This document shows positions 17,347 to 24,174 of a stretch of 64,000 nt of DNA, one piece after another. Below the pieces are notes generated by a model, which was not told the origin of the DNA, searched no databases, and saw only the letters and a list, made by a program, of their open reading frames with translations. Location: the NCBI GenBank assembly GCA_018064925.1, contig JAGHUH010000013.1, forward strand, positions 62,001-126,000. Reading direction: 5' to 3'. Each line of letters starts with the position of its first letter. Position 1 is the stretch's first letter. This DNA is from Candidatus Cacconaster stercorequi (GTDB lineage Bacteria > Bacillota > Clostridia > Oscillospirales > Oscillospiraceae). The translations under genes and the position numbers were made by a program.

Positions 17347-17610
17347 ATGCGTCTGGATAAATATCTGAAGGTATCCCGCCTGATCAAGCGGCGTACCGTG
17401 GCCAACGAGGCCTGCGACAACGAGCGGGTCAGCGTAAACGGCCGGGTACAGCGCGCCTCCTATGAGGTCAAGGTGGGCGATCGGATCGCCATCCGCTTCG
17501 GCCAGCGCACCGTGCTGGTGGAGGTGGTGTCGGTGGCGGACAATGTGGGCAAGGCCGATGCCTCTGCCATGTACCGTGAGCTGCCGCAATCTGCGGACAA
17601 CTTGTCATAA
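17347..17610 (+). CDS. rqcP: S4-domain RNA-binding protein RqcP (YabO)
   Basis: Small S4-domain protein (87 residues) that in B. subtilis works with RqcH in ribosome-associated quality control, stabilising peptidyl-tRNA in stalled 50S subunits during Ala tailing. MRLDKYLKVSRLIKRRTVANEAC at the start is the S4 fold, followed by the VNGRVQRASYEVKVGD segment. Length and place between mazG and yabP match YabO. AAGGAG lies 6 bases before the ATG. Its stop codon overlaps the -35 part of the candidate yabP promoter. Confidence 0.93.
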   Translation: MRLDKYLKVSRLIKRRTVANEACDNERVSVNGRVQRASYEVKVGDRIAIRFGQRTVLVEVVSVADNVGKADASAMYRELPQSADNLS

Positions 17611-17633
17611 ATGAAACGCTCCTCTCATACACA
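17605..17633 (+). promoter_or_regulatory. Candidate sigma-E promoter of yabP
   Basis: TCATAAA, a 14-base spacer and CATACACA resemble the B. subtilis sigma-E pattern (-35 near ATATT, -10 CATACAnT), with one -10 mismatch. The homologous yabP/yabQ genes are sigma-E dependent in B. subtilis. Transcription would start near 17640, inside the loop of the inverted repeat 17619-17662. Confidence 0.5.
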
Positions 17634-17666
17634 TACGATATATCTGATGTGCATGAGAGGAGTTTT
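17619..17666 (+). terminator. Inverted repeat covering the yabP ribosome site
   Basis: CTCCTCTCATACACAT (17619-17634) pairs with ATGTGCATGAGAGGAG (17647-17662) with a single G-U position and a 12-nt loop; TTTT follows. The right arm contains the AGAGGAG ribosome site of yabP. In read-through RNA from rqcP it should act as a terminator and hide the ribosome site. Confidence 0.75.
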
Positions 17667-17669
17667 ATT

Positions 17670-17954
17670 ATGCCCTATGAAAGCGAGCATCTGTCCGGCC
17701 TGAGCCATCGTCTGGAGATGGAGGGGCGGGAGCATCTGACGGTAACCGGCGTGGAGGATGTGGAGCGGTTCGACGAAAACTGCGTGGTCATGTCTACCTG
17801 TGTGGGCACGCTGGTGGTCACCGGAGAGGAGCTGCATATTGAAAAGCTGTCACTGGACGGTGGAGAGCTTCATGTAGATGGCCGCATGGACGGTATTACC
17901 TATGAAGAGCGGCACATGGAGCGCGGAAATCTGTTGACGCGCCTGTTTGGCTGA
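17670..17954 (+). CDS. yabP: Sporulation protein YabP
   Basis: Sporulation-associated protein of the YabP/YqfC family (94 residues). The core HRLEMEGREHLTVTGVEDVERFDENCVVMSTCVGTLVV... shows the family's beta-rich fold and the conserved LxVxGEEL-type segment. In B. subtilis yabP is expressed in the mother cell under sigma-E; its molecular role is unknown. ATG 17670 has AGAGGAG 8 bases upstream. The stop overlaps the yabQ start by one base. Confidence 0.9.
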   Translation: MPYESEHLSGLSHRLEMEGREHLTVTGVEDVERFDENCVVMSTCVGTLVVTGEELHIEKLSLDGGELHVDGRMDGITYEERHMERGNLLTRLFG

Positions 17955-18478
17955 TGGAAAACTATGTGTCGGAGCAGCTTGGCACATTAGCCTCGGCGGT
18001 GCTGCTGGGTGGTCTGGGGGCGTGGCTGTATGATGTGCTTCGCGCCGTCCGCCGCCGACGGCAGACGCGGGCAGTGACGCACCTGACCGATGGACTCTAC
18101 GCAGCGCTGTGGCTGCTGGTGCTGCTGGGCTTCGCCCTGCACCGAGGCCAGGGAGAGCTGCGGCTGTATGTCATCGCGGGGATCGTTCTGGGGGCGGTGT
18201 GTTATTTCCTACTGCTGTCGTTTCGGCTGCGCCCGCTGTGGGATTTCTGGACGGATACGGCGGCGGTGTTCGGCAGAATATTGCTCTGGCCACTGCAAAA
18301 AGCGACTGCCGCGGCAAAAAAAGTTGCCGTCCTCTCAAAAAAATACTTCCAATTCCTCAGAAAATACGATACAATAAAAAAGTATAAGTGGGAGTTTACC
18401 CGAGCACGAAGTCGGACTCCCAAACGAGGAGGGCGAAGCAGCCGTGAGCAGCAAAAAGAAAGGAAACAAGAGCCGTAG
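17954..18478 (+). CDS. yabQ: Spore cortex biosynthesis protein YabQ
   Basis: Membrane protein needed for spore cortex formation in B. subtilis. The 174-residue protein has an N-terminal membrane segment starting near residue 10, the charged VLRAVRRRRQ turn, then two or three further helices up to about residue 110, and a basic C-terminal tail. Low sequence conservation is normal; placement between yabP and divIC makes the call secure. The last 35 bases overlap the divIC start. Confidence 0.88.
   Translation: MENYVSEQLGTLASAVLLGGLGAWLYDVLRAVRRRRQTRAVTHLTDGLYAALWLLVLLGFALHRGQGELRLYVIAGIVLGAVCYFLLLSFRLRPLWDFWTDTAAVFGRILLWPLQKATAAAKKVAVLSKKYFQFLRKYDTIKKYKWEFTRARSRTPKRGGRSSREQQKERKQEP
18347..18375 (+). 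promoter_or_regulatory. Possible internal promoter for divIC
   Basis: TTCCAA, 17-base spacer, TACAAT within the AT-rich 3' part of yabQ. A vegetative promoter here would let divIC escape the block upstream of yabP. The -35 is weak. Confidence 0.35.
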
Positions 18479-18737
18479 CATCATCGTGTCCTTGGCTCTG
18501 GTGGTCCTGTTGGTGATTATGGGTGTTCAGCTGGTTCATGTATTCGGTCAGATCTCATCTGCCAAGGAGAAGGAAGCAGCCCTGAGCGCACAGGTCGAGC
18601 AGCGGCAGCGGGAAAACACTGCGCTGAAGTCTGATCTGGCGCGTTCGGACGATCCGGACTTCTATCAGGAACTGGCTCGCAGTGAGCTGGGGCTGGCGCA
18701 GGACGGCGAACGCATCTTTTACGATGTAAACAACTGA
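18444..18737 (+). CDS. divIC: Septum formation initiator DivIC (FtsB-like)
   Basis: Bitopic cell-division protein of the DivIC/FtsB family (97 residues): basic cytoplasmic N terminus, one membrane helix (about 12-34), an extracellular coiled coil (about 38-65) and the YQELARSELGLAQDGERIFY segment typical of the family's C terminus. It stabilises the FtsL-DivIB complex at the septum. The start is GTG 18444 behind GGAGGG; it overlaps yabQ by 35 bases. Confidence 0.88.
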   Translation: MSSKKKGNKSRSIIVSLALVVLLVIMGVQLVHVFGQISSAKEKEAALSAQVEQRQRENTALKSDLARSDDPDFYQELARSELGLAQDGERIFYDVNN

Positions 18738-18778
18738 GATACCTTTTTATTTTGGGAAGGGAGAACAAACAGAAACAT

Positions 18779-19231
18779 ATGGAATTGGCGGTTGGGACGA
18801 TTGTCAGCGGTAAGGTAACGACCATTACCAAGTTTGGCGCCTTTGTTGCGCTGCCGGACGGCAAGTCCGGTTTGGTGCATATTTCCGAGGTGGCCAACAG
18901 CTTTGTCAGCGATGTCCATGATTTCCTCGCGGAGGGACAGGAGGTTTCCGTTAAGGTTCTTGCTGTCACGCCGGAGGGGAAGATCAATCTATCCATCAAG
19001 CAAACACAACCCCGGCAGCCGCGTCAGAGTCGCGGCGCACCTTATCGCCCCCGACAGGATCGCCCCCGGCAGGAGCAATCCAAGGCGGCGAACGCAGCGC
19101 CTGTCACCGCACCCCCTGCCGAGCCGTCGTTTGAGGACAAGCTCAAGCAGTTTATGACCGCCTCCGACAGCAAGCAGTCGGAGCTGAACCGTTATATGCA
19201 GGCCAAGCGCGGCGGAAAACGCAGAAAGTAA
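18779..19231 (+). CDS. S1-domain RNA-binding protein (YabR-like)
   Basis: The 150-residue protein has one S1 domain at the N terminus (ELAVGTIVSGKVTTITKFGAF... to KINLSIKQT, residues 2-75) and a disordered Pro/Arg/Gln-rich tail. It corresponds to YabR/general stress protein 13-like S1 proteins that follow divIC in Bacillus. ATG 18779 is chosen because homologous proteins begin MELxVG; TTG 18752 in frame overlaps the GGGAG site, which is rather far (about 15 bases) from the ATG. RNA target unknown. Confidence 0.88.
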   Translation: MELAVGTIVSGKVTTITKFGAFVALPDGKSGLVHISEVANSFVSDVHDFLAEGQEVSVKVLAVTPEGKINLSIKQTQPRQPRQSRGAPYRPRQDRPRQEQSKAANAAPVTAPPAEPSFEDKLKQFMTASDSKQSELNRYMQAKRGGKRRK

Positions 19232-19237
19232 CATCAA

Positions 19238-19269
19238 AACACGCCCGGAGAATTTTCTCCGGGCGTGTT
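19238..19269. terminator. Bidirectional terminator
   Basis: AACACGCCCGGAGAA and its perfect complement flank a 2-nt loop between two convergent genes; CTTTTCC follows on the plus strand and a T-rich run on the minus strand. Confidence 0.8.
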
Positions 19270-19276
19270 CTTTTCC

Positions 19277-20422
19277 TTATTGCTGCGTGAGGTTTTCCGT
19301 CAGCTTTTCGTTCAGCTGCACGGCACCGTAAAGATTTTTGGCGCTGCATCCGGCGCGTCCGCCGCCTGCGCAGGCACAGGCACAGGCGCAGGCACAACTG
19401 CTGGCACAGGCACAATGGCTGCCACCGCCGAAGCCGCCGCCGCCAAATCCACCGCCGCGGCTGCCGCCGCCGAAGCCGCCGCCATGACCACCGCCGCCTC
19501 CGGTGCGGGGCGGCTGCGGGCGATGCTTCGTGCCCGTACTGCCGGGCCGCGGTCTGCCGTCCGGCCCCATGGGATACCACAGATGGTTGACATAGACATA
19601 GCGCGTACCGAAGCCGCCGGCATAGCCGTCACGCCGCGCGGCGGACAGCACCATCAGGACAACCACCACAATGATGATGAAAAACACCAGCGCCATCATA
19701 TCGCTGCCGCTGTCCTCGTAGTAATAGCCGTCCTCCCAGTAGCCGTCCTCCCAGTCGCCGTAATCCTCATCCGGCAGGTTTTCGCTGCTGTTGTCCGGGG
19801 AGAGCGCAACGGGCCAATCGGCATAGCTGACATTTAGGTGGATGGCCTGACCGTGATCCAGATCGTCCGCTGTGATTACGGTGGCGTTGCCGTCTGTACG
19901 ATTCCAATCGGCGCTGCTGTCCACATAAAAATCACTCGGCGTGAGGCTGCCGGGATTTTGCCAGGTGACGCCCATGTGCCCCACGCGGATCTCGTCAAAC
20001 CAGCCGGGGGTATAATCGTAGCTGACCGCACCGTCATCGGACAGAGTGTACATATATTCCTGCACCCAGGAATAGGCGAAGCGGAAGGTTTCGCCGGCGT
20101 CATATTCCTGCGTCAGATAGACATACATAAAGCTGTTGTCATTGTCCAACGACTCGATGTTGTCCGTCAGGATTGTTTTATCCCGAATGGAGCCATTGGG
20201 GATGCCGATTTTCAGTTCCTGTCCGTATGGCAACTCCTCCAGCGCCGTCCATTCAAACGCGGCGGTGATCAGCAGACTGCCGTCCTCGGTCTGGGGCTGT
20301 ACGGTAATGTCGTAGCTTTCGATATAGTCATAGTCCGATGCCTCGGCGGTCTCCGTTACCAATGGCAATAGCAGCAGGCAGACCATCAGACAGGACAGCA
20401 GGGCGGAACAAATTTTTTTCAT
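19277..20422 (-). CDS. Membrane protein with cytosolic Gly-rich and (Cys-Ala)n tail, probable target of adjacent radical SAM enzyme
   Basis: The 381-residue protein starts with a signal peptide (1-28). An extracellular beta-rich domain (about 30-215) looks remotely like DUF2207-type domains, and an acidic/aromatic stretch (218-241) follows. One membrane helix (about 242-262) then leads to a cytosolic tail. The tail has a Gly/Arg/Pro region (270-336), then Cys-Ala pairs between 337 and 352 (two pairs, Ser-Ser, five pairs), GGGRAGC to C359, and an end KNLYG...LTQQ. Eight tail cysteines in 23 residues contrast with very few elsewhere. The start codon lies one base after the stop of the radical SAM gene, so synthesis is coupled. 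By analogy with radical SAM/SPASM peptide maturation systems, the tail is the likely substrate. Function unknown. Confidence 0.75.
   Translation of the reverse strand: MKKICSALLSCLMVCLLLLPLVTETAEASDYDYIESYDITVQPQTEDGSLLITAAFEWTALEELPYGQELKIGIPNGSIRDKTILTDNIESLDNDNSFMYVYLTQEYDAGETFRFAYSWVQEYMYTLSDDGAVSYDYTPGWFDEIRVGHMGVTWQNPGSLTPSDFYVDSSADWNRTDGNATVITADDLDHGQAIHLNVSYADWPVALSPDNSSENLPDEDYGDWEDGYWEDGYYYEDSGSDMMALVFFIIIVVVVLMVLSAARRDGYAGGFGTRYVYVNHLWYPMGPDGRPRPGSTGTKHRPQPPRTGGGGGHGGGFGGGSRGGGFGGGGFGGGSHCACASSCACACACACAGGGRAGCSAKNLYGAVQLNEKLTENLTQQ
19367..19414 (-). repeat. Hexanucleotide repeat encoding Cys-Ala units
   Basis: Seven TGY-GCN units (tgtgcc or tgcgcc types), interrupted once by two serine codons, encode the Cys-Ala tail. 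Because the unit is six bases, slippage would add or remove whole Cys-Ala pairs without a frameshift. Confidence 0.7.
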
Positions 20423-20423
20423 G

Positions 20424-21797
20424 TCAGCACCCTCCCTTGTTGCCCTGACGCAGTTGGCAGATATGCTCCATTTTGGCGCTCTCGGCGCGAATGCTGCGGC
20501 AGGTGTCGCTGTTCCAAATGGTGTCCCAATCGTCGCCGAGCAAATTGCCCATGGTCACGCCGCCCAGCCAGCTCTGGCAGGGCACCACCGTGCCGTCCGG
20601 CGTGATGGCCATGTTGCTCAGGCACGCGCCGCAGCTGGGGATCAGATTGAGTCCCAACGAACGGAGGGTCGCCTCGTCCAGCCAGCCGGGAGAGGTAAAG
20701 TCCAGCTCCATGCCCAGCTCCTCCGCTGCCGCTGTGGCTTCCTGCAGAATGGCGGTGAGTTCCTCCGGTGACAGTGCCGTAGCGCGGCTTGCCTCACCCT
20801 CGGCATTGCCGGAGGGGATCAGACCGGAGCAGGTGGCATAGCGCACGCCCAGACTGTGGGCAAAGCGCAGAGTGTCGGCGTAGTTTCGATTGATGCTGCA
20901 CAGCGGCGTGTTCACCGATACGATCAGTCCGGCCGCCGATGCATTACGGATGCCCGCCACCGTGTCGTCAAAACCGGCAACGCCCACCAGCCCGTTGTGG
21001 ATATCGGCATCGGCGGCGTACAGCGTCACCTGCACGCTGTCCAGACTGGCATCGTAGAGCTTGCGGCACAGCTCCTCCGTCAGCAGGCGGCCGTTGGTGT
21101 TCAGCCGGGTGACAAACCACTGGGCGGCATCCACCAGCTCCACCAGATCGCGGCGCATGGTGGGCTCGCCGCCGGTAAAGGTCACCTGGGGAATATTGGC
21201 CTGCCGCAGGCGCTGCAGAAGCTCCACCCACTGCACCGTAGACAGCTCCTTTGTTTCCCCCATGGGCTGACCGGCGGCGTAGCAGTGCAGACATTTCTGG
21301 TTGCAGTGCCAGCAGCCGTCCTGCGTCATGGCACTGACCATCAGATCCATGCGATGGGGCGCGGACATTTTTTCGGCATAGTCGCTCAAAGACAGAGCAC
21401 CCACCTCCACGGCGGGCTCATTCCCTCTGGCAATGGCCACCACCGCGTTCAGCAGCAGCGCCAGATCCTCCCGCAGCAGTTCCTTTTTGGTGCCGGGATA
21501 GACGCGGCGGGTGCGCTTTACGGCCTGCTGTGCCATGCGCGTCCAGTCCTCCTCGTCGATCTCACGGCCGGAAAGCGGCTCCAGCTCGTCCATGAAATTG
21601 GCCAGCAGGATGGCCCAACTCAAATTCAGCGGTACGAGCTGCGCACCGTTGAGAAGCAGCAAAAACGGCTCGTTCTCTGCATCCGGTCGGGGCGGGATCA
21701 TGTGCATCCGTACCACACCGGGGCCCTTGGGATCCAGCGTAATATGGCGCACGCAGGAAAGATGCTTGCTGCGATATTGCTTTTCAAGAATGGTCAT
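20424..21797 (-). CDS. Radical SAM/SPASM-like enzyme, candidate peptide maturase
   Basis: The 457-residue protein has an about 155-residue N-terminal part with a PqqD-like stretch (LLLLNGAQLVPLNLSWAILL, 46-65). The radical SAM core carries CxxxCxxC at C165, C169 and C172 and GGEP at 209-212. The C-terminal region has cysteines at 389, 392, 407, 433, 447 and 457 in SPASM-like spacing (SCGAC, VPCQSW). Such C termini bind auxiliary Fe-S clusters in enzymes that modify ribosomal peptides (PqqE, AlbA, anSME). The next gene, one base away, encodes a membrane protein with a Cys-Ala repeat tail, the obvious candidate substrate. The ribosome site GGGGAGG lies 9 bases before ATG. The chemistry (thioether, epimerisation or other) is not predictable. 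Confidence 0.85.
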   Translation of the reverse strand: MTILEKQYRSKHLSCVRHITLDPKGPGVVRMHMIPPRPDAENEPFLLLLNGAQLVPLNLSWAILLANFMDELEPLSGREIDEEDWTRMAQQAVKRTRRVYPGTKKELLREDLALLLNAVVAIARGNEPAVEVGALSLSDYAEKMSAPHRMDLMVSAMTQDGCWHCNQKCLHCYAAGQPMGETKELSTVQWVELLQRLRQANIPQVTFTGGEPTMRRDLVELVDAAQWFVTRLNTNGRLLTEELCRKLYDASLDSVQVTLYAADADIHNGLVGVAGFDDTVAGIRNASAAGLIVSVNTPLCSINRNYADTLRFAHSLGVRYATCSGLIPSGNAEGEASRATALSPEELTAILQEATAAAEELGMELDFTSPGWLDEATLRSLGLNLIPSCGACLSNMAITPDGTVVPCQSWLGGVTMGNLLGDDWDTIWNSDTCRSIRAESAKMEHICQLRQGNKGGC

Positions 21798-21839
21798 ACA
21801 TGGATGCCTCCCCTGCGAAAAAAATTAAACTCTGTTTTC

Positions 21840-21867
21840 AGTATACCATAATCCCGCCAATTGGCAA
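21840..21867 (-). promoter_or_regulatory. Promoter of the radical SAM/Cys-tail pair
   Basis: On the minus strand: -35 TTGCCA, 16-base spacer, -10 TATACT with extended TGG. It lies about 45 bases before the start codon. Confidence 0.65.
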
Positions 21868-21978
21868 GCAGCGTTTCCCGTCAGGCAAAAAGGCGCGATT
21901 TGGTCAAAACACAAAAAGAGAGCCGCCCTGTAACCAGAGCGGCCCAAGCGGGTGGGATATTGGAAAGCTTCCGGTTTC

Positions 21979-22053
21979 TATAATAAACGATCCCGAAGCG
22001 AATGTAAATAGGAGGTTTTGCCGCAAAACGAGAGCTTTTGCCGAATGGGATCG
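21979..22053 (+). ncRNA. Possible structured RNA upstream of hpf
   Basis: TATAAT (21979-21984) is followed by CGATCCC (21988-21994), which can pair with GGGATCG (22047-22053); between them GTTTTG and CAAAAC (22015-22029) form an inner hairpin. The -35 is poor and no known RNA family was recognised. The remaining bases of this about 430-base gap hold only the two flanking promoters. Confidence 0.25.
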
Positions 22054-22110
22054 AATCAGCGGCGCTGGGCTGAAATTTGTGAAAATCTAACAAAAAAAGG
22101 CAGGAATGCT

Positions 22111-22138
22111 TTTCAAAGGCGCGGGCATGTGATATAAT
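22111..22138 (+). promoter_or_regulatory. Candidate promoter of hpf
   Basis: TTTCAA, 16-base spacer, perfect -10 TATAAT, about 90 bases before the hpf start. The leader contains an ACAGGG/CCCTGT pairing that could form a small hairpin. Confidence 0.5.
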
Positions 22139-22226
22139 CAACACAAGATACAAAACAGGAGACAGGGAGTACCGTCCCCAGAACCCTGTGTTCATCCCAA
22201 GTGGATACAAGGAAAGGAGAAACAAT

Positions 22227-22763
22227 ATGAAGTTCACATTTACCTGCAAAAAGATTTCGCTGAATGACTCCGTGAAGGAATACGCCGAGAAGAAGATCGG
22301 CAAGCTCGAAAAGTATTTCCCCACTGAGCCCGAAGCATTTGTGACCTTCGCCGTGGAGAAGAAGAACCGCTGCGTGGTGGAGCTGACCATTCGTGCTGCC
22401 AACGGTACGCTGTTCCGCGCACAGGAAGAGGACACCGATGGTGATATGCGCGGTGCCATCGACAAGGCTGTCAGCTTTATTGACCGCCGCATCCGCAAGA
22501 ACAAGACCCGCCTGTCCAAGAATCTGCGCGCCGAGGCACTGGTTCCTGAGGTGCCGGCAGAGTTCGATGTGGTGGAGGATACCGAGTTCGAGATCGTCCG
22601 CACCAAGCGCTTCACCGTCAAGCCCATGACCACTGAGGAAGCCATTCTGCAGATGAACCTGCTGGCCCACAGCTTCTATGTGTTCCGCAATGTGGAAACA
22701 TCCGAGATCAATGTGGTCTATCGCCGCAACAACGGCGGCTACGGCCTGATCGAGGCAGAGTAA
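22227..22763 (+). CDS. hpf: Ribosome hibernation promoting factor, long form
   Basis: Long HPF (178 residues) that dimerises 70S ribosomes into 100S particles in stationary phase. The N-terminal RaiA/S30AE domain (about 1-100: FTFTCKKISLNDSVKEYAEKKIGKLEKYF) and the C-terminal dimerisation domain (about 120-178: VRTKRFTVKPMTTEEAILQMNLLAHSFYVF...) are both complete. ATG 22227 follows GGAAAGGAG by 7 bases. Confidence 0.96.
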   Translation: MKFTFTCKKISLNDSVKEYAEKKIGKLEKYFPTEPEAFVTFAVEKKNRCVVELTIRAANGTLFRAQEEDTDGDMRGAIDKAVSFIDRRIRKNKTRLSKNLRAEALVPEVPAEFDVVEDTEFEIVRTKRFTVKPMTTEEAILQMNLLAHSFYVFRNVETSEINVVYRRNNGGYGLIEAE

Positions 22764-22783
22764 GCAAGGTTATGATACATAGG

Positions 22784-22809
22784 GAAGGTCGGACAGCAGT
22801 CCGGCCTTC
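22784..22809 (+). terminator. Terminator of hpf
   Basis: GAAGGTCGGAC pairs with GTCCGGCCTTC (one G-U) around a 4-nt loop, followed by TTTTCC. Confidence 0.8.
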
Positions 22810-22868
22810 TTTTCCATACAAATCAACAGATTACCGTCCTCATCACGGGCGGAAAGGAGTGGAATGAA

Positions 22869-24068
22869 GTGTTTCGGAAAGATACATACTGCCGTGCGTT
22901 TCAGTTTTGTTTCGGCATGGGTGCCTATCTGCTGCCCTGGCGTAAGCCGGAGTGCATCAGCGGTCCCGGCTGTCTGGGGAAGATCCCGGAGCTGTTGGAG
23001 AAATGCGGCGCATCCCATCCCATGATCGTGGCCAGCCGCCGCCAGAGTGCCACGGAGGCGTTTCAGACCATGGTGTCCCGCCTGCCGGATTACTGCCTGT
23101 TCTCCGATGTTCCCCCTAATCCGCGGGTATCCACAGTGGAGGCCATTGCCGCGCTTTACCGCGCGGAAGGGTGCGACAGCTTTATCGCCATTGGCGGCGG
23201 CTCTCCTATGGACGCGGCGAAAGCGGCGGCGGCGCGATTGGTGCGGCCCAACCGCACGGTGGAGCAGATGGGCGGTCTTTTGAAGGTGCGTCGGCGGATT
23301 CCGCCCTTTGTGGCGGTGCCTACCACAGCCGGTACCGGCTCTGAAACCACTGTGGCTGCCGTGGTGACGGACGATGCCACCCACCATAAGTATGCACTGG
23401 GTGATTTGTGCCTGATCCCCCGCTACGCGGTGCTGGACCCGGAGCTGACGGTGTCGCTGCCGGCATCCATCACGGCGCAGACCGGCATGGACGCCCTGAC
23501 CCACGCCATTGAGGCGTATGTGGGACGCTGGCTGCCTACGGCGGAGACCAACCGACTGGCCGAGGAAGCGGTGGTGACTATTTTCCGCTATTTGCCGGAG
23601 GCCTGTCGCTGCGGCGAAAATCTGGCGGCCCGAGAGCAGATGCTGAAGGCGTCCTATCAGGCGGGCTATGCCTTTACCCGCGCCAGCGTGGGCAATATCC
23701 ATGCCATCGCCCATACACTGGGTGGCTTGTACGATGTGCCCCACGGACTGGCCAATGCCGTGCTGCTGCCGGTGGTGCTGGAGGACTACGGCGAAGCCAT
23801 TGCCCCGCAGATGGCGCGTCTGGCGGAGCTGACCGGCGTGTGTACGCAGGGCAGTCAGGAGGAAAAGGCACGAGCGTTTGTGGAGGCAATCTACGACATG
23901 AACCGCCGACTGGGCATCCCCGACGGGTTTGACTGCATCCGCAGCGAGGATATCCCCCGGATGGTGAACTGGGCGGAGGCGGAGGCCAATCCCGCCTATC
24001 CCGTGCCGGTGATCTACGACAAGCGGCGCTTTGCCCGGATCATTCAGCGGGTGCAGCGGAGCGTTTAA
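22869..24068 (+). CDS. Iron-containing alcohol dehydrogenase family protein
   Basis: NAD(P)-dependent alcohol dehydrogenase-type enzyme of the group III (Fe2+) family, 399 residues. Nucleotide binding GGGSPMDAAK near residue 117, then PTTAGTGSE near 153, and metal ligands in the helical half: D/H of QTGMDALTHAIEAY near 205, and the IHAIAHTLGGLYDVPHGLANAV segment near 282-303 with two His. The motif set is complete, so activity is expected; substrate (butanol, 1,3-propanediol, lactaldehyde or other) cannot be told. The GTG start has AAAGGAG about 10 bases upstream. It is flanked by unrelated genes. Confidence 0.88.
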   Translation: MFRKDTYCRAFQFCFGMGAYLLPWRKPECISGPGCLGKIPELLEKCGASHPMIVASRRQSATEAFQTMVSRLPDYCLFSDVPPNPRVSTVEAIAALYRAEGCDSFIAIGGGSPMDAAKAAAARLVRPNRTVEQMGGLLKVRRRIPPFVAVPTTAGTGSETTVAAVVTDDATHHKYALGDLCLIPRYAVLDPELTVSLPASITAQTGMDALTHAIEAYVGRWLPTAETNRLAEEAVVTIFRYLPEACRCGENLAAREQMLKASYQAGYAFTRASVGNIHAIAHTLGGLYDVPHGLANAVLLPVVLEDYGEAIAPQMARLAELTGVCTQGSQEEKARAFVEAIYDMNRRLGIPDGFDCIRSEDIPRMVNWAEAEANPAYPVPVIYDKRRFARIIQRVQRSV

Positions 24069-24114
24069 GAGATATTGGCTCCTGTTAAAAAGTCGTTAAG
24101 AACAGAGGCGGAGG

Positions 24115-24143
24115 TTGAAAACGGCGCGGGGGCTTGTTAGAAT
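24115..24143 (+). promoter_or_regulatory. Promoter of the phosphatidyltransferase gene
   Basis: TTGAAA, 17-base spacer, TAGAAT, with ATG 24175 about 30 bases downstream. Confidence 0.6.
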
Positions 24144-24174
24144 GAGTTATTCTGTGATCGGGAGATTGTAAGAT

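Noticed and set aside
19367..19414. Short repeat as a CRISPR-like array
   Set aside because: The units are six bases long, have no spacers and are in frame as Cys-Ala codons.
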